A stretch of 64,000 bases of DNA from Campylobacter canadensis (GTDB taxonomy: Bacteria; Campylobacterota; Campylobacteria; Campylobacterales; Campylobacteraceae). The stretch lies in the NCBI RefSeq assembly GCF_013177655.1, contig NZ_CP035946.1, positions 1,116,001 through 1,180,000 on the forward strand, given 5' to 3'. The position numbers and the translations under genes are program-made. Shown here in pieces: positions 53,227-61,230 of this stretch (its first letter is position 1; the number at the start of each line of letters is the position of its first letter). The notes under the pieces were generated by a model. It did not search any database. It had not been told where the DNA came from and saw only the letters and a program-made list of their open reading frames with translations.

Positions 53227-53275
53227 CTATAAACTTAAGAATATATTAAATTCAGTTTTATTTAAGTTTGTAGTT
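53227..53275. repeat. Dispersed element RL, copy 8
   Basis: TATAAACTTAAGAATATATT then AAATTCAGTTTTATTTAAGT and TTGTAGTTT, preceded by the CCTTCGCAATATTGTAAATT segment. Confidence 0.75.
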
Positions 53276-53740
53276 TGAGATTGAAGGTAGATGGTGGATA
53301 ATTGTTTTTTTGGTGGGTAAAGTTTAAGTGGTGGATAGTTATTTTATTGGTGGGGTAAAGTTTAAGTGGTTGGATAATTGTGCGGGAGTAAAAACTAATG
53401 ATGAGATGTTGTAAAAAGAAGATTTGTGGGCTAAGCAAAATAAAGATTAGTGTTTGTGTAGGGTTAAATATAAATTGATGTGTTAAAAGATAAAATAAAT
53501 TAAATTCTAGGCATTTACTTTTAAAAAATTGAAAAAAAGCGGGGGGGGTCTTAATTAGTATAACTTGTAGTATTTGGTATTAGCTTGTAGCAAGATAGAT
53601 TAAGCTAAACTAGCTATTTACAACTCTTTTAATCTTCTAAGATTTTTAAGCTTTTCAATCTCTTATTTTTTATTTATTTTAGCAATGCAAGTAAAAATAT
53701 TTTAATGAACTTTATTTAAACATATATTTTAAATAATACC
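53276..53740. other. G/T-rich to AT-rich spacer, no gene seen
   Basis: Begins G/T-rich (repeated GGTGGATAATTG and GTAAAGTTTAAGTGG words), contains a G8 run at 53541-53548, then becomes ordinary AT-rich sequence before the glycan locus. No frame with start, ribosome site and family motif was found. Confidence 0.55.
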
Positions 53741-54730
53741 CTATAAATAAGCTTTAATTAAGCTTATTTTTGTTTGAGTGGGGGGGGTAAATCTTAATTT
53801 TGAAAAAAAGCATAAATAATAATGTTTAAGCTTTGTAAAAAAACTAAAATTAAAAGAATAATAAAGACTTAAAATCTCTTCTTCATTTAACATTCTTTCA
53901 TCAATCTTTGTACCTAAAAGCTCTTTATGCCTTTCTTTAAATTCATCTAGGCTAAGCCAAGTATCATCTTTTTGTATTTGTCTTGATTTTTTTATAAATG
54001 GAAAATGTAAGTTAGTTAATTTATATCTTTTAACTTTATGTGTTTTTAAAGATAAAAGCTCGTAAGAATTTAAATTTGTATATTTATCTCTTTCTTCAAA
54101 TAAAACCTCATTCCAATTCATAGAATCACCATCAACTAGCACTTCTTTCCATTTTAAATCATCATTTTTTACAAGCCAATGGTCAACTACATCAATGTAA
54201 TAATTAGGCACCACATAAACTTTATTTTCATAAACAGCCACATTTAGCCTTGCAATACTTACAAGGTCGTTATCTTTTTTAGCTAAATAAAAAGAAGAAA
54301 AAAGCTTTTTAGCATCATAAATATGATCTACATCAATCTTAACAAGCCACTGCCCTTTAGGAATAAAAGAAGCCGCCCAGTTATAATAAGAATAAAGTTT
54401 GTTTTCTTCATTTTTAGGGTTTTGTATTTGTACATTGTAAGGATATTTTTTAGGAATAAAGCTTGGATATTGTTTGCAAAATTCTAAGATTATTTCTTCG
54501 CTTTTATCATCACAATCGTTGTAGGCTATAATGCCCCTTTGAATGGCAGGTAAAATACTTTCAAGCGACGCTCTTAGCGTAATATCTTCGTTTTTAACCC
54601 TAATATACGCCCAAGGATTTAAGGCTGAATTTTCATCTTTAGCCTTTTTATCATAATCAAAATACCCTTTATGCTTTCCCCCATAGATATTTTTATTAAT
54701 ATTTATAAAATATTTATTATTTTTTTTCAT
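53741..54730 (-). CDS. CgtA-like glycosyltransferase with C8 tract near 3' end
   Basis: 329 residues resembling Campylobacter CgtA, the beta-1,4-N-acetylgalactosaminyltransferase of lipooligosaccharide. Shared blocks are the N-terminal [97 protein letters not shown] (DVDH metal/nucleotide site) and [11 protein letters not shown]. Donor and acceptor sugars cannot be read from sequence. A C8 run (G8 at 53780-53787 on +) lies at codon 315, so slippage changes only the last 10-15 residues. It overlaps the upstream GT2 gene by 14 bases. Confidence 0.85.
   Translation of the reverse strand: MKKNNKYFININKNIYGGKHKGYFDYDKKAKDENSALNPWAYIRVKNEDITLRASLESILPAIQRGIIAYNDCDDKSEEIILEFCKQYPSFIPKKYPYNVQIQNPKNEENKLYSYYNWAASFIPKGQWLVKIDVDHIYDAKKLFSSFYLAKKDNDLVSIARLNVAVYENKVYVVPNYYIDVVDHWLVKNDDLKWKEVLVDGDSMNWNEVLFEERDKYTNLNSYELLSLKTHKVKRYKLTNLHFPFIKKSRQIQKDDTWLSLDEFKERHKELLGTKIDERMLNEEEILSLYYSFNFSFFTKLKHYYLCFFSKLRFTPPTQTKISLIKAYL
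53745..53769 (-). terminator. Hairpin at end of glycan locus
   Basis: A 10-bp stem AAATAAGCTT / AAGCTTATTT with loop TAATT, lying over the last codons of the CgtA-like gene and followed by TTTATAG on the minus strand. Confidence 0.5.
53780..53787. repeat. G8 homopolymer tract
   Basis: Eight G on + (C8 in the coding strand) within codons 315-317 of the CgtA-like gene. Poly-G tracts of this length are the usual phase-variation element in Campylobacter. Confidence 0.85.
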
Positions 54731-56114
54731 AAAGTTTTTTTACATTTTTTATAAAAGAAAAAATTGCTCCCTTATACCAATTTTTCTTTAAATTTATAAG
54801 CTCTTGCCCTAATTTATATGTTTTATGTTCTTTTAGTTGTAAAGCTGCATTATAGTCTTGATATTGCTTTATAAATGATAAATTACAATTTTTTATCTTT
54901 TCGTTTTTATGAGCTTTAGCAACCTTTATAAGTAAAAAAGGTAATTTTATTTTATCTTTAATATTTATACAAGCTAAACCTAATTTATAAGCAAGGCTAG
55001 TTCGCACTCTTATTCTTGCGCCAAAATTAGCATAATTATTATCTTTTAAATATTCTTCAATTTCTTCAAAATATTTTAAGCAATTATTAGGATAAACATA
55101 AAACTTAGCCAAAGAAAGCAAGTGATTATAATAAAAACACACTATATTATGTGCTATTTGCCCATATTTACCATGTGCTTTAAAAAACAACATTATATTG
55201 TATGCGGAAATTAAATAGCCTTTAAAATTATAAAATCTTTTTGCCATATCATAATCATTAAAAAATATATCTTGTAATTCTTTAAAATGCGGCAAAATGC
55301 TATCTTTTGTAATTTTTTTATCAAAATTACAAGATGAATTTACTCTTACTCTATAAAAATACAATTGCTTATTTAAAACATAAACACTACTCGCTTGTAA
55401 AAATAACATTAAGCCAAAATAATGGTCTTCTGCATAACCATCATTTAATAAACTTAAATCAAGTTTTTTAAGATAGCTAAAATTAATAAGCCCATCAACC
55501 ATAAAAGGAAATTGTGTTGTTTGATGTTCTTTAAATAAGTTAATAATGTCTTGATTTTTTAAAATAATATCTTTATTAAAATCGTATTTTCTCATTCTAT
55601 TCCAACTAGGGTTAAAACTCTCATCAAGCTCATCAGTAAACATTTTAAAGTCAAACCATACAATGTCATTGCTAAGAGCATTTTTAGCACATAAAGATAA
55701 AATATCTTCATGCCAATAATCATCAGAATCTAAAAAAATAATATGAGTTATTGAAGTTACTTTTAATTGCTTTTTCTTTCTTGAACAAATAATATTTTTT
55801 ATATCTTTTTTGTTAGTACTTTTATAATAAATAAAATCATCATCTTTTTTATCTAAAGTAAAAGAAATCTCGTTTTTAAAATAAGCAATTGCATTGTTTC
55901 TTGCTGCTGATTGACCTTTATTTACTTTATCAATTATAAAAAATCTTTTATCTTTTTTTACATATTCAAGTGCGATTTTTAAACTATCATCACTGCTACC
56001 ATCATTAATAAGGCAAACTTCAAAATTATTGAATTTTTGCTTTAAAATACTATCTAAACACTCTTTTAAATATTCTTGAGTGTTGTAAATAGGAACTGCT
56101 ATTCCAACCTTCAT
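54717..56114 (-). CDS. Family 2 glycosyltransferase
   Basis: 465 residues. An N-terminal GT-A fold opens with [22 protein letters not shown] and has NDGSSDDS and the DxD-like [15 protein letters not shown] near 130. It is followed by a long helical region (about 240-465) rich in Lys and Tyr, seen in Campylobacter LOS/capsule transferases. An insertion of about 45 residues separates the first part from the DSDD motif. Same family as the three GT genes at 57-62 kb, but only distantly similar. It overlaps the downstream CgtA-like gene by 14 bases. Sugar specificity unknown. Confidence 0.83.
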   Translation of the reverse strand: MKVGIAVPIYNTQEYLKECLDSILKQKFNNFEVCLINDGSSDDSLKIALEYVKKDKRFFIIDKVNKGQSAARNNAIAYFKNEISFTLDKKDDDFIYYKSTNKKDIKNIICSRKKKQLKVTSITHIIFLDSDDYWHEDILSLCAKNALSNDIVWFDFKMFTDELDESFNPSWNRMRKYDFNKDIILKNQDIINLFKEHQTTQFPFMVDGLINFSYLKKLDLSLLNDGYAEDHYFGLMLFLQASSVYVLNKQLYFYRVRVNSSCNFDKKITKDSILPHFKELQDIFFNDYDMAKRFYNFKGYLISAYNIMLFFKAHGKYGQIAHNIVCFYYNHLLSLAKFYVYPNNCLKYFEEIEEYLKDNNYANFGARIRVRTSLAYKLGLACINIKDKIKLPFLLIKVAKAHKNEKIKNCNLSFIKQYQDYNAALQLKEHKTYKLGQELINLKKNWYKGAIFSFIKNVKKLYEKK

Positions 56115-56131
56115 TTTTTATCCTTTTTTGT

Positions 56132-56899
56132 TTATTTTAAAATTTCATCTATTTTTTTATTGCAATATGCTATAAAATCAGGATTTAACAAATCTTGTTT
56201 ATTAAATGTTATTTCTTTTAATTCAGGGTAAGTTAATATTAGCCCACCAGCATTAATCAAAACAGCATAAGCTGCAGCAATATCCCACTCCATAGTTGGA
56301 GCAATTCTTGGATAAATATGTGCTTTATTTATAGCTAAATAACAAATTTTTAATGAAGAACCAAAATTTTTAATTTTTATATTTTTTGTGCTTTTTATAC
56401 TAGCTATAAAATCTTGAGTTTTAGAATTTAAATGACTTTTTGAAGCAACAATAATTAAATCATCTTTATTCTCAACAAAATTAAACTTTTTTTGATTATA
56501 AAAACACTCATTATTGTAAGCAGAAAAAAGCTCATTTAAGCAAGGTGCATAAACTACACCTAAAATTGGCTTATTTTTATGTAATAAAGCAATATTTATT
56601 GTCCATTCTTTGCTTTTATTAATAAATTCTTTAGTCCCATCAAGCGGGTCAATCATAAAAATATATTCTTCATCTTTGCGTTTTTCATACTCAATTTGCT
56701 TATTTTCTTCGCTAATAATCATAATATTTGGATATAGTTTTTTTAATTCATTTACGATTATTTCGTTGCTAGCCAAATCAGCTTGTGTTAAAGGCGAGTT
56801 ATCTTCTTTATAATCAATATTATAACTTTTATTAAAAATATCTAAAGCAGCAAGTCCAGCCTTTAAAGCAATTTCTTCAATTTTTTTTAAATTAAACAT
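56132..56899 (-). CDS. cysQ: CysQ-like 3'(2'),5'-bisphosphate nucleotidase
   Basis: A 255-residue inositol-monophosphatase-fold enzyme. Metal-site motifs are intact: SEEN near residue 60, MIDPLDGTKEFI (90s) and TMEWDIAAAYAVLINAGG near 205. DGTKEFI is characteristic of CysQ, which removes the 3'-phosphate of PAP (the product of PAPS-dependent sulfation) to give AMP. It lies among glycan genes a few kb from a cysC-like kinase and a sulfotransferase-like gene, so clearing PAP or a similar 3'-phosphonucleotide is a sensible role. Inositol or histidinol phosphatase activity is less likely. Confidence 0.87.
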   Translation of the reverse strand: MFNLKKIEEIALKAGLAALDIFNKSYNIDYKEDNSPLTQADLASNEIIVNELKKLYPNIMIISEENKQIEYEKRKDEEYIFMIDPLDGTKEFINKSKEWTINIALLHKNKPILGVVYAPCLNELFSAYNNECFYNQKKFNFVENKDDLIIVASKSHLNSKTQDFIASIKSTKNIKIKNFGSSLKICYLAINKAHIYPRIAPTMEWDIAAAYAVLINAGGLILTYPELKEITFNKQDLLNPDFIAYCNKKIDEILK

Positions 56900-56900
56900 T

Positions 56901-58061
56901 CTACCCCCTTTTTAAAATATTTAAAAAACTTCTTTTTTTATTAGCATTAAAATATTTTATTGCTATTTGATTTACATCTCTCATCATATTTTTTATAATA
57001 GGATATTTTTCTTTTAACTTAAGTGGGTCCTTTTCAAATTTAAAAAGCTCTAAACTATAAAAAATTAATTCTTGATAAAAAAGTAAAATAAACTCATCTT
57101 TATATTCACTTTTGTTTTCTTGAATAAAATCATAAGTTTTAATTGCTGTTAAAAATAATGATGAAATTTTATAATATTCTTTAGTTGTCTTTGCATCTAA
57201 AAACTCATCATATAAATAATAAATAGCAGGATTTAGGTTATCTTTTGTAATTTGCTTATCGTAACTCATTATTGAATTAGCTCTTATTCTATAAAAATAG
57301 ATTTTATCTTTTAAAACATAAATCTTTTTTGCTTGCATAAATAAACACATTCCAAAATAATGGTCTTCATGAATTATATTATTAATAAATTCAAGCTTGA
57401 TATTGCTTAAAAAATCAAAATCAATCATTCCGTGTCTGCCAAACCAAAATGCTCTTTTGTTATTAGTATTAATTAACTTAAGCCATTCTTTAGTATTTAT
57501 AATCATATCTTTTTTAATATTATATAAATCAAGTTGGGTAGGAGTATTTAAGTCACTAATATTATCATAATACCTTGCAAAATCAGCCCACACCACATTT
57601 ATATCCTTATCTTTTTGAAAGGCATTTAAGCATTTGCTTAGTGCGTCTTTGCTTAAAAAATCATCGCTATCAACAAAATAAATATATTTAATCTTAGATA
57701 CTTTTAACTCGTTTTTAGTATAAAGTGCTTTTATTTGATGTGGATTATTATTTGTAATTTTATAAGTATTTAAATTAGCATTATTTATCTTTTCAAAATT
57801 ATATTTGTTTTGATAAAAATGTATGCCAACATTTCTAGCATTTCCTAGACCACCATTTATTTTATCAATTACTATTATTCTTTCATCTTTTAAGGCAAAT
57901 TCTTTTGCTAGTTCTAAATTATTTTGCTTTGTGCTACCATCGTTTATTAATAAGATTTCTATATTTTCATAATCTTGATTTAAAAGTGAATTTACGCATT
58001 CACTTAAGTATTCTAAAACATTGTAAATTGGTACTACAAGGGCGATTTTTTCTTTATTCAT
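56901..58061 (-). CDS. Family 2 glycosyltransferase, copy 1 of repeat family
   Basis: 386 residues: IALVVPIYNVLEYLSECVNSLL, LLINDGSTKQNN, then YIYFVDSDDFLSKDAL (DSDD nucleotide-sugar/metal site) and FGRHGMIDFDFLS. The first about 290 residues are identical to the gene at 59081-60211, after which the C-terminus switches to an unrelated-looking tail (TTKEYYKISSLFL onward). So this is a mosaic formed by recombination within the tandem duplication. It overlaps the CgtA-like gene upstream by eight bases. Sugar specificity unknown. Confidence 0.85.
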   Translation of the reverse strand: MNKEKIALVVPIYNVLEYLSECVNSLLNQDYENIEILLINDGSTKQNNLELAKEFALKDERIIVIDKINGGLGNARNVGIHFYQNKYNFEKINNANLNTYKITNNNPHQIKALYTKNELKVSKIKYIYFVDSDDFLSKDALSKCLNAFQKDKDINVVWADFARYYDNISDLNTPTQLDLYNIKKDMIINTKEWLKLINTNNKRAFWFGRHGMIDFDFLSNIKLEFINNIIHEDHYFGMCLFMQAKKIYVLKDKIYFYRIRANSIMSYDKQITKDNLNPAIYYLYDEFLDAKTTKEYYKISSLFLTAIKTYDFIQENKSEYKDEFILLFYQELIFYSLELFKFEKDPLKLKEKYPIIKNMMRDVNQIAIKYFNANKKRSFLNILKRG

Positions 58062-58998
58062 TACTTCTCCAATTAAGATTATTGTATATATTTAAAATTA
58101 ATTTTTCATCTAAAAAATCTTTTTTTATTAATCTACCTATGTATTTAGTATCATTTTTTATAAAATCTTGCAAGCTAATATCCCACTGCGTTAATTCGCT
58201 TGCAAATCTATCTTTTTTAACTGCATAAAAATGATAATTATTTAAAATACTTCTAATTATTCTTCTATCATTAAATCTTAATATTTCTATACTTCTTCCA
58301 TATTGAGTAAGATATTCTTGCCATTTTAAATTATCATTATAAATAAGCCAATGGTCAACCACATCTCTATAAATATCACCCGTATCAGATGGTGTAATAT
58401 AAACTTTATTATTATTTATAACAAAATTTACCCTTGCTATGCTTAAAACATCTTTTTTATTCTTTACAAGAAAAAAAGAATTAAATAATTTTTTTGCATC
58501 ATAAATATGGTCAACATCTAATTTTATTAGCCACTCATTTTTAGGTATAAAAGAAGCTACATAATTATAATATGAATAAAGCTTTTCATCTTCATTAGCA
58601 GGTTTAAAATCTTTTACACTAAAAGGATATTTTATCGCTTTAAAGCTAGGGAATTTTTCACAAAATTCTAAAATCACTTCTTCACTTCCATCATCACAAT
58701 CATTGTAACCAATAACGCCTCTTTGCACAGCTGGTAAAATTGAATAAAGCGATGCTTTTAAGGTTATAATTTCATTTTTTACCCTAATATAAGCCCAAGG
58801 ATTTAAGGCTGAATTAGGCTTACTTGCTTCTTTTATATAAGAAAAATAACCTTTATGTATAGCTTTATCGTAATATTTATTAAAATCTTCATTTTTAATA
58901 TTCAAGGTTTTAAGCTTGTACAATAATGGAATATGCTTATTAAATTCTTTTAAATCAACTACATTATTAGTAATTATTTTTTTAGTAAATAAACCCAT
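58054..58998 (-). CDS. CgtA-like glycosyltransferase, duplicate 1
   Basis: 314 residues related to Cgt[97 protein letters not shown] (DVDH), VDHWLIYNDNLKWQEYL. Identical in protein sequence to the copy at 60204-61148. The chosen ATG (58998) lies five bases after a G10 run that sits where the ribosome site should be; a second ATG just before the run (59015) is out of frame at G10 and in frame at G11. Tract length therefore probably sets expression. Confidence 0.85.
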   Translation of the reverse strand: MGLFTKKIITNNVVDLKEFNKHIPLLYKLKTLNIKNEDFNKYYDKAIHKGYFSYIKEASKPNSALNPWAYIRVKNEIITLKASLYSILPAVQRGVIGYNDCDDGSEEVILEFCEKFPSFKAIKYPFSVKDFKPANEDEKLYSYYNYVASFIPKNEWLIKLDVDHIYDAKKLFNSFFLVKNKKDVLSIARVNFVINNNKVYITPSDTGDIYRDVVDHWLIYNDNLKWQEYLTQYGRSIEILRFNDRRIIRSILNNYHFYAVKKDRFASELTQWDISLQDFIKNDTKYIGRLIKKDFLDEKLILNIYNNLNWRSNE

Positions 58999-59003
58999 AA
59001 TTA

Positions 59004-59013
59004 CCCCCCCCCC
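59004..59013. repeat. C10/G10 tract at the start of CgtA-like gene, duplicate 1
   Basis: Ten G on the coding strand between an upstream ATG and the ATG of the CgtA-like gene. At G10 the upstream ATG reads M-G-G-G-stop; at G11 it is in frame. Confidence 0.9.
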
Positions 59014-59080
59014 ATAATTCTTATAAAAACACTAAATAACAAAAAATAATTTATTCTTGCACTTGTCATTTCTTACCTTC

Positions 59081-60211
59081 TTATTGATTTTTGCTTAGCA
59101 TATAACATATATTTTTATGAAATACAAATAATATATTTACCAAATTTAAAAATTTTTCCTTTGCTAATTTTGGGTCTTTGTTAAAAGTCATTATATCTTT
59201 AGATAAAATGAGCAAATATGGAGCAAAAAGTATCAAAAATTTTTGAGCTAAATCTTTATTTTCATATTTATTTGCAAAATTTACAAAGGCTTCAAGATTT
59301 CTTATTAAAGAAAAGCATTTGTGATATTTTTTAGCTAAACTTGCATCTAAAAACTCATCATATAAATAATAAATAGCAGGATTTAGGTTATCTTTTGTAA
59401 TTTGCTTATCGTAACTCATTATTGAATTAGCTCTTATTCTATAAAAATAGATTTTATCTTTTAAAACATAAATCTTTTTTGCTTGCATAAATAAACACAT
59501 TCCAAAATAATGGTCTTCATGAATTATATTATTAATAAATTCAAGCTTGATATTGCTTAAAAAATCAAAATCAATCATTCCGTGTCTGCCAAACCAAAAT
59601 GCTCTTTTGTTATTAGTATTAATTAACTTAAGCCATTCTTTAGTATTTATAATCATATCTTTTTTAATATTATATAAATCAAGTTGGGTAGGAGTATTTA
59701 AGTCACTAATATTATCATAATACCTTGCAAAATCAGCCCACACCACATTTATATCCTTATCTTTTTGAAAGGCATTTAAGCATTTGCTTAGTGCGTCTTT
59801 GCTTAAAAAATCATCGCTATCAACAAAATAAATATATTTAATCTTAGATACTTTTAACTCGTTTTTAGTATAAAGTGCTTTTATTTGATGTGGATTATTA
59901 TTTGTAATTTTATAAGTATTTAAATTAGCATTATTTATCTTTTCAAAATTATATTTGTTTTGATAAAAATGTATGCCAACATTTCTAGCATTTCCTAGAC
60001 CACCATTTATTTTATCAATTACTATTATTCTTTCATCTTTTAAGGCAAATTCTTTTGCTAGTTCTAAATTATTTTGCTTTGTGCTACCATCGTTTATTAA
60101 TAAGATTTCTATATTTTCATAATCTTGATTTAAAAGTGAATTTACGCATTCACTTAAGTATTCTAAAACATTGTAAATTGGTACTACAAGGGCGATTTTT
60201 TCTTTATTCAT
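59081..60211 (-). CDS. Family 2 glycosyltransferase, copy 2 of repeat family
   Basis: 376 residues. The N-terminal about 290 residues match copy 1 exactly; the last about 85 residues (SLAKKYHKCFSLIRNLEAFV to MLSKNQ) match the third copy. GT-A motifs: VVPIYNVLEYL, LLINDGSTKQ, FVDSDDFL, FGRHGMIDFDF. It overlaps the following CgtA-like start by eight bases, exactly as in the other repeat unit. Sugar specificity unknown. Confidence 0.85.
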   Translation of the reverse strand: MNKEKIALVVPIYNVLEYLSECVNSLLNQDYENIEILLINDGSTKQNNLELAKEFALKDERIIVIDKINGGLGNARNVGIHFYQNKYNFEKINNANLNTYKITNNNPHQIKALYTKNELKVSKIKYIYFVDSDDFLSKDALSKCLNAFQKDKDINVVWADFARYYDNISDLNTPTQLDLYNIKKDMIINTKEWLKLINTNNKRAFWFGRHGMIDFDFLSNIKLEFINNIIHEDHYFGMCLFMQAKKIYVLKDKIYFYRIRANSIMSYDKQITKDNLNPAIYYLYDEFLDASLAKKYHKCFSLIRNLEAFVNFANKYENKDLAQKFLILFAPYLLILSKDIMTFNKDPKLAKEKFLNLVNILFVFHKNICYMLSKNQ

Positions 60212-61148
60212 TACTTCTCCAATTAAGATTATTGTATATATTTAAAATTAATTTTTCATCTAAAAAATCTTTTTTTATTAATCTACCTATGTATTTAGTA
60301 TCATTTTTTATAAAATCTTGCAAGCTAATATCCCACTGCGTTAATTCGCTTGCAAATCTATCTTTTTTAACTGCATAAAAATGATAATTATTTAAAATAC
60401 TTCTAATTATTCTTCTATCATTAAATCTTAATATTTCTATACTTCTTCCATATTGAGTAAGATATTCTTGCCATTTTAAATTATCATTATAAATAAGCCA
60501 ATGGTCAACCACATCTCTATAAATATCACCCGTATCAGATGGTGTAATATAAACTTTATTATTATTTATAACAAAATTTACCCTTGCTATGCTTAAAACA
60601 TCTTTTTTATTCTTTACAAGAAAAAAAGAATTAAATAATTTTTTTGCATCATAAATATGGTCAACATCTAATTTTATTAGCCACTCATTTTTAGGTATAA
60701 AAGAAGCTACATAATTATAATATGAATAAAGCTTTTCATCTTCATTAGCAGGTTTAAAATCTTTTACACTAAAAGGATATTTTATCGCTTTAAAGCTAGG
60801 GAATTTTTCACAAAATTCTAAAATCACTTCTTCACTTCCATCATCACAATCATTGTAACCAATAACGCCTCTTTGCACAGCTGGTAAAATTGAATAAAGC
60901 GATGCTTTTAAGGTTATAATTTCATTTTTTACCCTAATATAAGCCCAAGGATTTAAGGCTGAATTAGGCTTACTTGCTTCTTTTATATAAGAAAAATAAC
61001 CTTTATGTATAGCTTTATCGTAATATTTATTAAAATCTTCATTTTTAATATTCAAGGTTTTAAGCTTGTACAATAATGGAATATGCTTATTAAATTCTTT
61101 TAAATCAACTACATTATTAGTAATTATTTTTTTAGTAAATAAACCCAT
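60204..61148 (-). CDS. CgtA-like glycosyltransferase, duplicate 2
   Basis: 314 residues, protein identical to the copy 2150 bases away, with the same DVDH motif and [13 protein letters not shown] block. Its G10 tract (61154-61163) has the same length as the first. Two identical transferase genes with separate switches would give redundancy: the product would be lost only if both are off. Confidence 0.85.
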   Translation of the reverse strand: MGLFTKKIITNNVVDLKEFNKHIPLLYKLKTLNIKNEDFNKYYDKAIHKGYFSYIKEASKPNSALNPWAYIRVKNEIITLKASLYSILPAVQRGVIGYNDCDDGSEEVILEFCEKFPSFKAIKYPFSVKDFKPANEDEKLYSYYNYVASFIPKNEWLIKLDVDHIYDAKKLFNSFFLVKNKKDVLSIARVNFVINNNKVYITPSDTGDIYRDVVDHWLIYNDNLKWQEYLTQYGRSIEILRFNDRRIIRSILNNYHFYAVKKDRFASELTQWDISLQDFIKNDTKYIGRLIKKDFLDEKLILNIYNNLNWRSNE

Positions 61149-61153
61149 AATTA

Positions 61154-61163
61154 CCCCCCCCCC
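61154..61163. repeat. C10/G10 tract at the start of CgtA-like gene, duplicate 2
   Basis: Same arrangement as the tract 2150 bases earlier: G run at ribosome-site distance from the ATG, out-of-frame upstream ATG. Confidence 0.9.
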
Positions 61164-61230
61164 ATAATTCTTATAAAAACACTAAATAACAAAAAATAAT
61201 TTATTCTTGCACTTGTCATTTCTTACCTTC

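Noticed and set aside
50559-53480. CRISPR array
   Set aside because: RL copies are spaced irregularly (about 170 to 900 bases) and the 9-mers have no unique spacers; no cas genes nearby.
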